Positions 46,368 through 56,067 of a DNA stretch of 64,000 nt are shown here, one piece after another. The notes under the pieces are model-generated. The model ran no database searches. It saw only the letters and a list, made by a program, of their open reading frames with translations, and was not told where the DNA came from. Location: the NCBI RefSeq assembly GCF_023073415.1, contig NZ_JADPJL010000023.1, positions 213,859 to 277,858 on the forward strand, read 5' to 3'. The position numbers were made by a program, and so were the translations under genes. Numbering within the stretch: position 1 is the first letter of the stretch; each line of letters opens with the position of its first letter. Origin of the DNA: Bradyrhizobium sp. 190 (lineage in GTDB: Bacteria > Pseudomonadota > Alphaproteobacteria > Rhizobiales > Xanthobacteraceae).

Positions 46368-46664
46368 ATGGCCTATCTGACCACATTCTACTGGGGCTGG
46401 CTGCTGGGATCGGCGCTGCTCGGCTTCGGCATGGGCTGGATATCCGTGGTTCAACACGGCGAGGGCGTCTCGCGGAAGCTGCGATGGGCGCTTTCGGCCT
46501 TGGTCGCGGCCCTGATCGCAGCCGCGCTCGCGCGCGTCGTGCCCGGCCGTTTCGGCTACTGGCTCGATCTCGGGCTGATCATGTTCGCGCTCTATCTCTG
46601 CTTCTGTGCGGTCGGATCATGGTTGCGCGACTGGGTGGTCTCGCGCAGTGCGCCGTCGGCCTGA
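46368..46664 (+). CDS. Small inner-membrane protein, 98 aa
   Basis: Three hydrophobic segments are visible (YWGWLLGSALLGFGMGWIS, LRWALSALVAALIAAALARV, LDLGLIMFALYLCFCAVGSW). It starts 2 bases after the OmpA-like gene (GTG at 46362 is an alternative start overlapping its stop), so the two form an operon. I do not recognise the family. Confidence 0.75.
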   Translation: MAYLTTFYWGWLLGSALLGFGMGWISVVQHGEGVSRKLRWALSALVAALIAAALARVVPGRFGYWLDLGLIMFALYLCFCAVGSWLRDWVVSRSAPSA

Positions 46665-46942
46665 CCGCGCCATGAGCCCGCCAGTCCCACCGTCGTTAAT
46701 GTCACGTGTTCTTGACCGGCCCCGGCTATGGTCGCGAATCGCCATCGGGCGGCGGGATTGCTGCAAAACCGTACTTCTACCGCCGTCAACTGGCGCCTAA
46801 TATGTTGAAGAAGCGTGTTTTATTGTCGTCAGGCGAATTCCACTCCGGCTCAAAACGCGCTACCAGAGGGGCAAGGGAGCAGCGTAGCGTCGGCGGGGTT
46901 CATGCCACATCCGTCGTCGCAGAAGCGCAATTCGAGGTGTAG

Positions 46943-48001
46943 ATGCTGGAAGCAATACGCAGGGCGATGTCGTTTCTGCGCCAGAAGCAGGTCCTGCACA
47001 AGCTCGGGGTCTTGATCAGCATCACGGTCATCGCCGTTGCGTGCTACGTACTCTATCACATGCTTCGCGGCATCGACACCGATGAGGTGATCGACGCCAT
47101 CAAGGGCACTGAGCCGCGCCAGATCGCGCTGGCGGCCCTGTTTGTGGCGGCGGGCTATTTCACGCTGACCTTCTATGACTGGTTCGCGGTGCGCGCGATC
47201 GGCCAGAACCACGTTCCCTACCGCGTCAACGCGCTTGCCGCCTTTACCTCCTATTCGATCGGACACAATGTCGGCGCCAGCGTCTTCACCGGCGGCGCGG
47301 TGCGCTACCGGATCTATTCGGCCTGGGGCCTGAACGCGATCGACGTCGCCAAGATCTGTTTCCTCGCCGGGCTGACCTTCTGGCTCGGCAATGCCGCAGT
47401 GCTGGGGCTCGGCATCGCCTATCACCCGGAAGCCGCCGCCTCGATCGATCAGCTCCCGGTCTGGTTCAATCGCGTGGCGGCGTTCGGCATCCTTCTCGGA
47501 CTGGTCGCCTATGTGGCCTGGGTCTGGGTTCAGCCGCGCGGCGTCGGCCGCGGGCCTTGGACGGTCACGCTGCCGGGCGGGCCGCTGACGCTGCTGCAGA
47601 TCGCCATCGGCATCGTCGACCTCGGCTTCTGCGCGCTGGCGATGTACATGCTTGTGCCGGACGAGCCCCAGCTCGGCTTTGTCGTCGTCGCGGTCATCTT
47701 CGTCTCGGCCACGCTGTTGGGATTCGCCAGCCATTCGCCGGGCGGGCTCGGCGTTTTCGATGCCGCCATGCTGGTCGGCCTCTGGCAGATGGACCGGGAG
47801 GAACTGCTCGCCGGCATGCTGCTGTTCCGCGTCCTCTATTATATCGGGCCCTTTGTCATATCTGTAATCTTGCTGACGCTTCGGGAGATTATCATCGGCG
47901 CGCGATCGAAGCGCCTGCGTCAATTGACGCCCGCCGCCGCCGAGCCGCCGAGGCATGAGGCCGCCGTCTATGTGCGCGAGCGTGGCGACACGGGCACCTG
48001 A
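46943..48001 (+). CDS. UPF0104-type membrane protein (lysylphosphatidylglycerol synthase TM-domain-like)
   Basis: A 352-aa inner-membrane protein with about eight segments. SYSIGHNVGASVFTGGAVRY and the HSPGGLGVFDAAMLVGLW motif are hallmarks of the LPG-synthase transmembrane domain/UPF0104 family. No synthase domain follows, so it may be a flippase or a scaffold. GAGGT precedes the ATG. It ends 44 bases before phoR. Confidence 0.87.
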   Translation: MLEAIRRAMSFLRQKQVLHKLGVLISITVIAVACYVLYHMLRGIDTDEVIDAIKGTEPRQIALAALFVAAGYFTLTFYDWFAVRAIGQNHVPYRVNALAAFTSYSIGHNVGASVFTGGAVRYRIYSAWGLNAIDVAKICFLAGLTFWLGNAAVLGLGIAYHPEAAASIDQLPVWFNRVAAFGILLGLVAYVAWVWVQPRGVGRGPWTVTLPGGPLTLLQIAIGIVDLGFCALAMYMLVPDEPQLGFVVVAVIFVSATLLGFASHSPGGLGVFDAAMLVGLWQMDREELLAGMLLFRVLYYIGPFVISVILLTLREIIIGARSKRLRQLTPAAAEPPRHEAAVYVRERGDTGT

Positions 48002-48045
48002 TGACGCGGAGGGCGCCTCGCGAATAGAGGAAGAAAGCCTGCGCC

Positions 48046-49347
48046 ATGGCGATAGACGATTCCAGCACTGCCTCCTTCTTTGCACCGTGGCCAGACCGGT
48101 TGCGGCATTCGGCCATCATCCTGCTCGCCGCCGGCCTCGCGCTTTGCGCGCTCGTGCTGTTGGCCGATCTCTCGCTGGCGCGCGCGGTGGCTGTTTTCAT
48201 TTGTATTGCGGCCGCAGCGCTGGTGCCGTGGCGGCTGCACCATGTGGCGGCTTCCCGTGACGACGTCCGCGCCGTCAGTCCGGTCGAGTCTGCAGCCGTC
48301 AGCGCCGTCGTTGCCGGCATGCCGGATCCGGCCGTGCTGCTCGACCGCGCCGGCCGCGTGCTGCATCTCAACGCGGCGGCGGCCCAGCTCGCGCCCGCAC
48401 TGCGCAAGAACGAACTCGCGCAGTTTGCGCTGCGCTCGCCGGAGATCATCACGGCGTTGCGCGAGGCGATCGCGACCACCGAGCCACGCCGGGCGACCTA
48501 TCTGGACCAGGTGCCGGTCGACCGCTGGATGGAACTGATCATCACGCCGGTGCCGGTGCCAACGCTATTCGGCGGCACCGAGAAATGCATGCTGATGACT
48601 TTCCACGACCAGACGCCGCTGCGGCGGGTTGAGGAAATGCGCGCCGATTTCGTCGCCAATGCCAGCCACGAACTGCGGACGCCGCTTGCGGCGTTGTCCG
48701 GCTTCATCGATACGCTGCAGGGGCCTGCCAAGGACGACGCCAAGGCGCGCGAGCGCTTCCTGTCGATCATGCATACGCAGGCGACGCGAATGGCGCGGCT
48801 GATCGACGATTTGCTGTCATTGTCGCGGGTCGAATTGTCGGCCCATGTCCGGCCAGACGCTTGCGTCGATATCGTGCCGATCATTCGCCAGGTCGCTGAC
48901 GGGCTGGAGCCGCTGGCCGGGGAGCGCCAGGTTGCGATCGAGATCGACCTGCCGGAAGCGCCGGTGACGATCGCGGGCGATCGCGAGGAACTGCTGCGGC
49001 TGTTCGAGAACCTGATCGAGAACGCGCTCAAATACGGCGCATCCGGTGGGCGGGTGATCGTCTCCCTGACCCAGGCCACCTCCGGCGAGGGGGCGCCGGA
49101 AGTCCGTATCATGGTCCGCGATTTCGGCCCCGGCATCGCGCCGGAACACCTGCCGCGGCTGACCGAACGCTTCTACCGGGTGGATGTCGGCGACAGCCGG
49201 GCGCAGGGTGGAACCGGGCTCGGTTTATCCTTGGTGAAACATATTCTTAACCGCCATCGCGGCCGGCTTTTGATCGAAAGCGTGCCGAAAAACGGCGCTG
49301 TCTTTACCGCCTGTTTTCCCCAGACCAAGACCCCATCAGTGCAGTAA
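48046..49347 (+). CDS. phoR: Phosphate-regulon sensor histidine kinase
   Basis: A 433-aa kinase. Two membrane segments lie at about 18-62, a PAS domain at about 85-190 (MPDPAVLLDRAGRVLHLNAAA), HisKA with phospho-accepting His208 (NASHELRTPLAALSG), and HATPase from about 300 (NLIENALKYG, FGPGIAPEHLPRL, GGTGLGLSLVKHI). With PstSCAB and PhoU it senses phosphate and phosphorylates PhoB. It stands in front of pstS, in the usual alphaproteobacterial order. Confidence 0.95.
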   Translation: MAIDDSSTASFFAPWPDRLRHSAIILLAAGLALCALVLLADLSLARAVAVFICIAAAALVPWRLHHVAASRDDVRAVSPVESAAVSAVVAGMPDPAVLLDRAGRVLHLNAAAAQLAPALRKNELAQFALRSPEIITALREAIATTEPRRATYLDQVPVDRWMELIITPVPVPTLFGGTEKCMLMTFHDQTPLRRVEEMRADFVANASHELRTPLAALSGFIDTLQGPAKDDAKARERFLSIMHTQATRMARLIDDLLSLSRVELSAHVRPDACVDIVPIIRQVADGLEPLAGERQVAIEIDLPEAPVTIAGDREELLRLFENLIENALKYGASGGRVIVSLTQATSGEGAPEVRIMVRDFGPGIAPEHLPRLTERFYRVDVGDSRAQGGTGLGLSLVKHILNRHRGRLLIESVPKNGAVFTACFPQTKTPSVQ

Positions 49348-49373
49348 ATCCAAGCGATTTCAATTGCTTGATC

Positions 49374-49391
49374 GTGTCATCCAACTGTCAT
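49374..49391 (+). promoter_or_regulatory. Pho box before pstS
   Basis: GTGTCAT-CCAA-CTGTCAT, two 7-base CTGTCAT-type repeats with 4-base spacing, the consensus of a PhoB-binding Pho box. It lies 98 bases before the pstS start, placing it upstream of the promoter of the pst operon. Confidence 0.88.
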
Positions 49392-49488
49392 CGAACCTTC
49401 GTAAAAGCTCTATCGACCGCTCCTAAATGAGCGGCGAGTGAGCGCGATCGGGCGCAACAGGCGCTTCGCTCACCAGATGGAGACCACC

Positions 49489-50499
49489 ATGAATTTCCTC
49501 CGAACAATCGTCGTTGCCGGCATGGTCGCCGCTTCGACGTCGGCCTTCGCTGCCGATATCACCGGCGCGGGCGCCACCTTCCCCTTCCCGATCTATTCGA
49601 AGTGGGCCGACGCCTACAAGAAGGAGACCGGCAACGGTCTGAACTACCAGTCGATCGGCTCCGGCGCCGGCATCAAGCAGATCCAGGCCAAGACCGTCAC
49701 CTTCGGCGCCACCGACGCGCCGCTGAAGGCCGAGCAGCTCGAGAAGGACGGCCTGGTGCAGTGGCCGATGGTAATGGGCGCGATCGTGCCGGTCGTGAAC
49801 CTCGAAGGCATCAAGCCGGGTGAACTGGTGCTGTCGGGCGAAGTGCTCGGCGACATCTATCTCGGCAAGATCAAGAAGTGGGACGACGCCGCGATCGCCA
49901 AGCTCAATCCGAAGCTGAAGCTGCCGGCGGACGCCATCACCGTGGTCCGCCGCTCCGACGGTTCGGGCACCACCTTTGTCTTCTCCGACTATCTCTCGAA
50001 GGCGAACGCCGAATGGAAAACCAAGGTCGGCACCGGCACCGCGGTCGAGTGGCCAACCGGCGTTGGCGCCAAGGGCAATGAAGGCGTCGCCGGCAATGTC
50101 GGCCAGACCAAGAATTCGATCGGTTATGTCGAATATGCCTACGCCAAGCAGAACAAGCTGACCCACGCCGCGGTGATCAACAAGGCCGGCAAAACCGTGC
50201 AGCCGACCTTGGCATCCTTCCAGTCGGCGGCGTCGAACGCCGACTGGGCCAAGGCCCCCGGCTACTACGTGATCCTGACCGAACAGCCCGGCGACGCGTC
50301 ATGGCCGATCACGGCAGCTACCTTCATCCTGATGCACAAGGATGCGACGGATAAGGCCGCGTCCAAGGAAGCCATCAAGTTCTTCAAATGGGCGTTCGAG
50401 AAGGGTGACAAGATGGCCGAAGAGCTCGACTACATTCCGATGCCGGAATCGGTCGTCAAGCTGATCGAAAAGACCTGGTCGTCCGACATCAAGAGCTGA
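49489..50499 (+). CDS. pstS: Phosphate ABC transporter substrate-binding protein
   Basis: A 336-aa periplasmic phosphate-binding protein. Signal peptide [16 protein letters not shown], then TSAFA. The ligand-loop [25 protein letters not shown] and [15 protein letters not shown] are typical. The ATG at 49489 gives the correct signal peptide; an earlier in-frame start at 49438 is rejected. It is the first gene after the Pho box. Confidence 0.96.
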   Translation: MNFLRTIVVAGMVAASTSAFAADITGAGATFPFPIYSKWADAYKKETGNGLNYQSIGSGAGIKQIQAKTVTFGATDAPLKAEQLEKDGLVQWPMVMGAIVPVVNLEGIKPGELVLSGEVLGDIYLGKIKKWDDAAIAKLNPKLKLPADAITVVRRSDGSGTTFVFSDYLSKANAEWKTKVGTGTAVEWPTGVGAKGNEGVAGNVGQTKNSIGYVEYAYAKQNKLTHAAVINKAGKTVQPTLASFQSAASNADWAKAPGYYVILTEQPGDASWPITAATFILMHKDATDKAASKEAIKFFKWAFEKGDKMAEELDYIPMPESVVKLIEKTWSSDIKS

Positions 50500-50504
50500 G
50501 GTCT

Positions 50505-50637
50505 CCTGTCCCGGACGCGGTGCAGCGCTTCTTCAGCGGTGCACCGCAGAGCCGGGACCCAAGCGTCGCCAAGCAAGATGGGCCCCGGCCCAGGAGCGCA
50601 CCGCAAGCGCGCTGCGCTGCGTCCGGGGCACGAGACG
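50505..50637. repeat. Palindromic repeat, family C (copy C2)
   Basis: CCTGTCCCGGACGCGGTGCAG and GCGTCCGGGGCACGAGACGG ends, with CCGCAGAGCCGGGACC inside. It falls between pstS and pstC within the operon and could stabilise the pstS transcript. Confidence 0.82.
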
Positions 50638-50675
50638 GATCAGGCAAGATCAAGTAAAAGTACAGGGGATTGGGC

Positions 50676-51674
50676 GTGGCAGACATGGCGGTTCAAAGCG
50701 ACGTGATGGAGGCTGCCGGACCTTACGATCGCGCGAAGGCTCTCAGCGCGTTCAAGCTCGGCGATGTCACCTTCTATTGGATCACGCGCGTCTGCGCGAT
50801 CTCGGTTCTCCTCATTCTCGGCGGCATCATCCTTTCGCTGATCGTCGGCGCCTGGCCCGCGATCAGGGAATATGGCGCCGCCTTCCTGTGGACGCAGCGC
50901 TGGGCGCCGTCGGCCGATCCGCCGGTGCTCGGCGCGCTCGGCCCGATCTACGGCACGCTGGTCACCTCCGCGATCGCGATGATGATCGCCGTTCCGGTCG
51001 GCCTCGGCATTGCGATTTTCCTGACGGAGATTTGCCCGATCTGGCTGCGCCGTCCGATCGGGCTGGCCATCGAGCTGCTGGCCGGCATCCCGTCGATCAT
51101 CTACGGCATGTGGGGCTTCTTCGTGCTGGGTCCGTTTCTGGCCAACACGTTCCAGCCGTTCATGATCAGCGTGTTCGACGGCGTCCCGGTGCTGGGCACG
51201 ATTTTCGCTGGTCCCCCGTCCTATCTCAGCCTGTTCAACGCATCGCTGATTCTCGCGATCATGGTGCTGCCCTTCATCACCGCGATCTCGGTCGACGTGT
51301 TCAAGACGGTGCCGCCGGTGCTCAAGGAAGCAGCCTACGGCGTCGGCTGCACCACCTGGGAAGTCGTCCGCAACGTCGTCATCCCCTACACCCGGGTCGG
51401 CGTGATCGGCGGCATCATGCTGGCGCTCGGCCGCGCGCTCGGCGAGACCATGGCGGTGACCTTCATCATCGGCAATTCGTTCAAGATCCAGTCCTCGCTC
51501 TTCGCACCGGGCACCACGATCTCGGCGGCGATCGCATCCGAATTCGCGGAGAGCGACGGGCTGCACCAGTCCGGCCTGATCCTGCTTGGCCTGTTGCTGT
51601 TCATTCTGACGTTCTTCGTTCTTGCTGCCGCGCGGCTGATGCTGATGCGTCTGGAAAAGAAGGCTGGGAACTAG
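50676..51674 (+). CDS. pstC: Phosphate ABC transporter permease
   Basis: 332 aa from the GTG at 50676; CAGGGGA lies 7 bases before it (a TTG at 50670 and an ATG at 50685 are alternatives). Six hydrophobic segments and the EAA-like loop ([20 protein letters not shown]) fit PstC, as does [19 protein letters not shown]. It pairs with PstA and PstB. Confidence 0.94.
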   Translation: MADMAVQSDVMEAAGPYDRAKALSAFKLGDVTFYWITRVCAISVLLILGGIILSLIVGAWPAIREYGAAFLWTQRWAPSADPPVLGALGPIYGTLVTSAIAMMIAVPVGLGIAIFLTEICPIWLRRPIGLAIELLAGIPSIIYGMWGFFVLGPFLANTFQPFMISVFDGVPVLGTIFAGPPSYLSLFNASLILAIMVLPFITAISVDVFKTVPPVLKEAAYGVGCTTWEVVRNVVIPYTRVGVIGGIMLALGRALGETMAVTFIIGNSFKIQSSLFAPGTTISAAIASEFAESDGLHQSGLILLGLLLFILTFFVLAAARLMLMRLEKKAGN

Positions 51675-51678
51675 GATC

Positions 51679-52524
51679 ATGAACCCGATTTACATATCCC
51701 GCCGCCGCAACAATATCATCGTCAAGTTCCTGTGCCTGGGAGCTGCGCTGTTCGGCGTGACCTGGCTCGCCTTGATCCTGTTCACGCTGTTCTACAACGG
51801 CCTCGCCGGCATCAATCTCGCGGTTTTTACCCAGGATACGCCGCCGCCAGGATCGACCGACGGCGGTCTTCGCAACGCCATCATCGGCTCGATCATGATG
51901 ACCATGATCGGCGTCGGGATCGGCGCACCGCTAGGCCTGTTCGCCGGCACCTATCTGGCGGAATACGGCAAGCACGACAAGCTGACCTCGGTGATCCGCT
52001 TCATCAACGACATTCTGCTGAGCGCGCCGTCGATCATCATCGGCCTGTTCATCTACGGTGCTATCGTGGTGCCGATGGGTGGATTTTCGGCCTTCGCCGG
52101 CTGTCTCGCCCTCGCCGTGATCGTGATCCCCGTGGTGGTGCGCACCACCGAGGACATGCTGGGACTGGTGCCCAATCCACTCCGCGAGGCGGCGTCCGCG
52201 CTCGGCCTGCCGCGCTCGCTGGTTATCAAGCGGATCGCCTATCGCGCCGCGCGCGCCGGCCTGATCACCGGCGTGCTGCTGGGGACAGCCCGCGTCGCCG
52301 GCGAAACCGCTCCGCTGCTGTTCACCGCGCTGTCGAACCAGTTCTTCAGCCTCGACATGACCAGGACGATGGCGAACCTGCCGGTCACCATCAACAACTT
52401 CGTGCAGAGCCCCTATGCCTACTGGAAGCAGCTCGCCTGGAGCGGAGCCCTGCTGATCACCCTCACCGTACTTGCCCTGAATATTGGCGCGCGCATTCTT
52501 GGCGCCGAGAGGACATCCAAATGA
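51679..52524 (+). CDS. pstA: Phosphate ABC transporter permease
   Basis: A 281-aa permease with about six hydrophobic segments. [19 protein letters not shown] and the EAA-like loop [20 protein letters not shown] fit PstA. It starts 4 bases after pstC and overlaps the pstB start by 4 bases. Confidence 0.95.
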   Translation: MNPIYISRRRNNIIVKFLCLGAALFGVTWLALILFTLFYNGLAGINLAVFTQDTPPPGSTDGGLRNAIIGSIMMTMIGVGIGAPLGLFAGTYLAEYGKHDKLTSVIRFINDILLSAPSIIIGLFIYGAIVVPMGGFSAFAGCLALAVIVIPVVVRTTEDMLGLVPNPLREAASALGLPRSLVIKRIAYRAARAGLITGVLLGTARVAGETAPLLFTALSNQFFSLDMTRTMANLPVTINNFVQSPYAYWKQLAWSGALLITLTVLALNIGARILGAERTSK

Positions 52525-53342
52525 CCGATCTCTCCGTATCCGTGAGTTCCGCGAGCGGGCCTGTTCCTCAGGTGGCGCTGCCCGAAGCCGCGCCCAAGGT
52601 GACCGCCCGCGGCCTGAACTTTTACTATGGCGAGAATCACGCGCTGAAGAACATCAACCTGACGCTCGGCACCCACCGCGTCACGGCTTTCATCGGCCCG
52701 TCCGGCTGCGGCAAGTCCACGCTGCTGCGGATCTTCAACCGGATGTACGACCTCTATCCCGGCCAGAAGGCGACCGGGCAATTGATGCTCGACCAGACCA
52801 ACATCCTCGACCCCAAGCTCGACCTCAATCTGCTGCGGGCCCGCGTCGGCATGGTGTTCCAGAAGCCGACGCCGTTCCCGATGACGATCTACGAAAACAT
52901 CGCCTTCGGCATCCGCCTCTATGAGAAGATCTCGAAGTCCGAGATGGACGGCCGGGTCGAAAAGGCGCTGCGTGGCGGCGCGCTCTGGAACGAGGTCAAG
53001 GACAAGCTGAACGCGAGCGGCCTGTCGCTGTCCGGCGGCCAGCAGCAGCGGCTCTGCATCGCCCGCACCGTTGCGGTGCGGCCCGAGGTGATCCTGTTCG
53101 ACGAGCCCTGTTCGGCCCTCGACCCGATCTCGACCGCCAAGATCGAGGAATTGATCCAGGAGCTGGCAGAGGATTACACCATCGCCATCGTCACCCATAA
53201 CATGCAGCAGGCGGCGCGCGTCTCCGACAAGACCGCCTTCATGTATCTCGGCGAGCTGATCGAGTTCGACGACACCAACAAGATTTTCACCTCGCCGAGC
53301 GATCGACGTACCCAGGACTACATCACCGGCCGGTTCGGTTGA
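52521..53342 (+). CDS. pstB: Phosphate ABC transporter ATPase
   Basis: 273 aa. Walker [18 protein letters not shown], signature [14 protein letters not shown], Walker [17 protein letters not shown] and H-loop [12 protein letters not shown] are the PstB pattern. GAGAGGA precedes the ATG at 52521, which overlaps the end of pstA. A much longer open frame from 51732 is only readthrough in another frame. Confidence 0.96.
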   Translation: MTDLSVSVSSASGPVPQVALPEAAPKVTARGLNFYYGENHALKNINLTLGTHRVTAFIGPSGCGKSTLLRIFNRMYDLYPGQKATGQLMLDQTNILDPKLDLNLLRARVGMVFQKPTPFPMTIYENIAFGIRLYEKISKSEMDGRVEKALRGGALWNEVKDKLNASGLSLSGGQQQRLCIARTVAVRPEVILFDEPCSALDPISTAKIEELIQELAEDYTIAIVTHNMQQAARVSDKTAFMYLGELIEFDDTNKIFTSPSDRRTQDYITGRFG

Positions 53343-53353
53343 GGAGATAAGAG

Positions 53354-54070
53354 ATGGCATCCGAGCACACCGCCAAGGCATTTGACACCGATCTCCAGGA
53401 ATTGACCCGTCTCGTCGCCGAGATGGGCGGCCTGGCCGAGCGCATGATCACCGAATCCGTCGACGCGCTGGTCCGCCGCGACGTAGCCCTCGGCAAGCGC
53501 GTCGTCGCCTCAGACGTCGAAATCGACCGCCTGCAGCACCTGATCGAGGAGCGCGCGGTGCTGACGATTGCGCGTCGCCAGCCGATGGCGATCGATCTGC
53601 GCGAAATCGTCGGCGCTATGCGCGTCGCCACCGATCTGGAGCGGATCGGCGATCTCGCCAAGAACATGGGCAAGCGCGTCGCGGCGCTGGAGAACGATTT
53701 CCAGCCGCTGAAGCTGATGCGCGGCCTCGAACACATGACCGACCTGGTGCAGTCGCAGGTCAAGTCGGTGCTGGACGCCTATGCGGCGCACGATCTGCCG
53801 GCGGCGATGGCGGTCTGGAAGGGCGACGAGGAAGTCGACGCCATCTGCACCTCGCTGTTCCGCGAACTCCTGACCTATATGATGGAAGATCCGCGCAACA
53901 TCTCGTTCTGCATCCATTTGATGTTCTGCGCCAAGAACATCGAGCGGATCGGCGACCACGCCACCAATATCGCCGAAACCGTGTTCTACATGATCGAGGG
54001 ACAGCAGATGCTCGACAAGCGTCCGAAGGGCGACATGACGACGTTTGCTACGACCGTACCCAACACTTGA
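53354..54070 (+). CDS. phoU: Phosphate-signalling regulator
   Basis: 238 aa with two PhoU three-helix repeats. Each has the metal-binding ExxxD motif: RIGDLAKNMG and RIGDHATNIAE. It links PstSCAB to PhoR to signal phosphate sufficiency. GAGGAG stands before the ATG. Confidence 0.96.
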   Translation: MASEHTAKAFDTDLQELTRLVAEMGGLAERMITESVDALVRRDVALGKRVVASDVEIDRLQHLIEERAVLTIARRQPMAIDLREIVGAMRVATDLERIGDLAKNMGKRVAALENDFQPLKLMRGLEHMTDLVQSQVKSVLDAYAAHDLPAAMAVWKGDEEVDAICTSLFRELLTYMMEDPRNISFCIHLMFCAKNIERIGDHATNIAETVFYMIEGQQMLDKRPKGDMTTFATTVPNT

Positions 54071-54080
54071 GGAAAGTAGA

Positions 54081-54788
54081 ATGAGCGCGCGCATTATGGT
54101 GGTCGAAGACGAGGAAGCGCTGACCACGCTGTTGCGCTACAACCTCGATGCCGAAGGTTATGATGTCGAAACCGTCGCCCGCGGCGACGACGCCGATACA
54201 CGGCTGAAGGAGCGCGTGCCCGATCTCATCGTGCTGGACTGGATGCTGCCGGGATTGTCAGGTATCGAGCTCTGCCGCCGCCTACGGGCGCGGCCGGAGA
54301 CCAAGCAATTGCCGATCATCATGCTGACCGCGCGCGGCGAGGAGAGCGAGCGGGTGCGGGGGCTGGCGACCGGCGCCGACGATTACATCGTCAAGCCGTT
54401 CTCGGTGCCGGAACTGCTGGCGCGGGTGAAGGGCCTGTTGCGGCGCGCAAGCCCCGAGCGGCTCGCCACCGTCTTGACCTATGGCGACATCGAACTCGAT
54501 CGCGAGAAACGCCGCGTCGCGCGTTCGGGCCGCCAGATCGACCTCGGCCCGACCGAGTATCGCTTGCTGGAATTTTTCCTGGAGCATCCCGGCCGTGTCT
54601 TCAGTCGCGAGCAATTGCTCGACAGCGTCTGGGGCCGCGACATCTATATCGACGAGCGCACCGTCGACGTGCATATCGGCCGCCTGCGCAAACTGCTCAA
54701 TCCCGGCCGCGAGCAGGACCCGATCCGCACCGTGCGCGGCGCGGGTTATGCGCTGGATGATCGGTTCGCGAAGGTGGAGCAGCAGTAG
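54081..54788 (+). CDS. phoB: Phosphate-regulon response regulator
   Basis: 235 aa. Receiver domain (1-120) with phospho-accepting Asp53 (LIVLDWMLPG) and Lys in YIVKPFS; OmpR-type DNA-binding domain (130-232) with LGPTEYRLLEFFLEHPGRVF and RTVRGAGYAL. GAGGAAA precedes the ATG at 54081; an in-frame earlier start is rejected. phoB lies after phoU, as in many alphaproteobacteria. Confidence 0.96.
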   Translation: MSARIMVVEDEEALTTLLRYNLDAEGYDVETVARGDDADTRLKERVPDLIVLDWMLPGLSGIELCRRLRARPETKQLPIIMLTARGEESERVRGLATGADDYIVKPFSVPELLARVKGLLRRASPERLATVLTYGDIELDREKRRVARSGRQIDLGPTEYRLLEFFLEHPGRVFSREQLLDSVWGRDIYIDERTVDVHIGRLRKLLNPGREQDPIRTVRGAGYALDDRFAKVEQQ

Positions 54789-54792
54789 CTCC

Positions 54793-54955
54793 ATCGTCGT
54801 CCGCACTGCCTAGTCGTCCCCGCCTAGTGCGCAATTGCGCACGGGGCACGGGGACCCATAACCACAAATCTTGATTGTTGAAAAACGCTGGAGCCCCAGC
54901 GGAGCATAACCATAAGCATTTGTGGTTATGGGTCCCTGCGTTCGCAGGGACGACG
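54793..54955. repeat. Palindromic repeat, family B (copy B7)
   Basis: CGTCGTCC... left end with the GTGCGCAATTGCGCAC variant this time on the left, and CTGCGTTCGCAGGGACGACG at the right, with ACCCATAACCACAAAT/ATTTGTGGTTATGGGT inside. After phoB. Confidence 0.87.
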
Positions 54956-54968
54956 AACGATTTAGTTC

Positions 54969-55055
54969 GTAGCCCAGGTGGAGCGGAGCGCAGCCCGGGG
55001 AATGTCAGCCAATCGCGAGACCGTCCCGGATTTCGCTTCGCTCCATCCGGGCTAC
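54969..55055. repeat. Palindromic repeat, family D
   Basis: GTAGCCCAGGTGGAGCG and CGCTCCATCCGGGCTAC ends, GC-rich centre. One copy in the window, lying against repeat B7 and before the gcrA 3' end. Confidence 0.8.
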
Positions 55056-55068
55056 GATGAGATGTCGC

Positions 55069-55578
55069 TTACCTTGTCGGCTTCGGCTGCTGCCTCCGGC
55101 GATCCGCAGCCGGCTGATACGCCACGCGCGAGTGGTGCGCGCAGTAGGGCAGGCCCGAGAGCGCCTTGCCGCCGCAGAAGAAGAATTCCGGGCTCGAGGG
55201 ATCGCCGACCGGCCAGTGGCAGGTCGCCTCGTTCAGTTCGAGCAGCGACAGCCGCTGGCTCATCGGCACCACGTTGTCGAAGGCGATCGGATCCGGCTCC
55301 ATCTCGACCTCGAAGGCGTGCGCAAGCGCGGTGTTGCCGCGCGAGACCGGGCGCGACACCCGCATCATCTGCTGGGCCGGGCGTGCCTTGCGCTGCCGCG
55401 GGGCGGCCGAGGAGGGGCTCTTGGCGCGGCCGGACAGGCCCAGCCGGTGCACTTTGCCGATCACAGCGTTTCGCGTCACATTTCCGAGTTCCGCGGCGAT
55501 CTGGCTGGCCGATAATCCGGCTTCCCAGAGCTTTTTCAGTTGCTCGACGCGATCATCGGACCAGGTCAATACCGTCAT
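55069..55578 (-). CDS. gcrA: GcrA cell-cycle regulator
   Basis: 169 aa. The N-terminal HTH (MTVLTWSDDRVEQLKKLWE, ASQIAAELGNVTRNAVIGK) is the DNA-binding part of GcrA; the linker is basic. The C-terminal part, CHWPVGDPSSPEFFFCGGK and YCAHHSRVAY, is the conserved Cys/His-containing segment that contacts sigma-70. GcrA activates promoters methylated by CcrM. GGGAAGAA precedes the ATG. Confidence 0.96.
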   Translation of the reverse strand: MTVLTWSDDRVEQLKKLWEAGLSASQIAAELGNVTRNAVIGKVHRLGLSGRAKSPSSAAPRQRKARPAQQMMRVSRPVSRGNTALAHAFEVEMEPDPIAFDNVVPMSQRLSLLELNEATCHWPVGDPSSPEFFFCGGKALSGLPYCAHHSRVAYQPAADRRRQQPKPTR

Positions 55579-55923
55579 CGCATTCTTCCCTTCGCATCGC
55601 GCCGGCCAGTCAGGGGCAGCGCTGGCGACGTCATTCGTCTCAAAAATCCCTGCGGTCAGAATCCCTTAGCCCTCGCCGGGCGCGAAAACCGCGCCCGAAC
55701 GTTTACGCTTGCACAAATGGACTCTAGGGATCAGAACTGCCGCACGAGATGTCGTACCCGACAGCCCAAACGCTACAATATGGCGTGACTCGGGCGCAAG
55801 AGTCCGAGCCCGTGCGTCCACATGTTCCGACATCTATGCATTGCACTGCGTGTTTTCCACCACACCGCAATCCTACGGATTTTGCCCTATCTTGCAGTGC
55901 AGGAACGGCGGCTTCGTGGCGTG
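55579..55923. other. gcrA-argD divergent region, left part
   Basis: No gene recognised. Contains CTCGGGC-GCAAGA-GTCCGAG, a 7-pair stem at about 55792-55811, following TACAAT. It could be a short RNA start, but the -35 element is poor. No long frame with good codon use. Confidence 0.4.
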
Positions 55924-55951
55924 TTGACAGCGCCCTCCGCCCACATAGAAT
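55924..55951 (+). promoter_or_regulatory. Sigma-70-type promoter for argD-argF
   Basis: TTGACA at 55924-55929 and TAGAAT at 55946-55951 with a 16-base spacer. The start site would be near 55958, just before the hairpin at 55960-55984 and about 110 bases before argD. Confidence 0.65.
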
Positions 55952-55959
55952 ACCTCTCA

Positions 55960-55984
55960 CGTGCCGCCCTTAAGAGGCGGCACG
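55960..55984 (+). terminator. Hairpin at the predicted 5' end of the argD leader
   Basis: CGTGCCGCC and GGCGGCACG form a perfect 9-pair stem with loop CTTAAGA, followed by TTTCGTTTT. It looks like an intrinsic terminator, yet it lies immediately after the predicted start site. It may instead terminate a transcript from upstream, stabilise the leader, or act in attenuation. Confidence 0.5.
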
Positions 55985-56067
55985 TTTCGTTTTCGCCAGA
56001 CCGGCTGCTGCCGCGTTCGCGCCGATGTACGCGTGTCCCCGGCCGGTCAAAACTTCAGTGATTTGCC

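Noticed and set aside
51732..53342. 536-codon frame starting within pstA
   Set aside because: Only its last 273 codons are PstB; the earlier part is pstA in another frame, and pstB has its own ATG and ribosome site at 52521.
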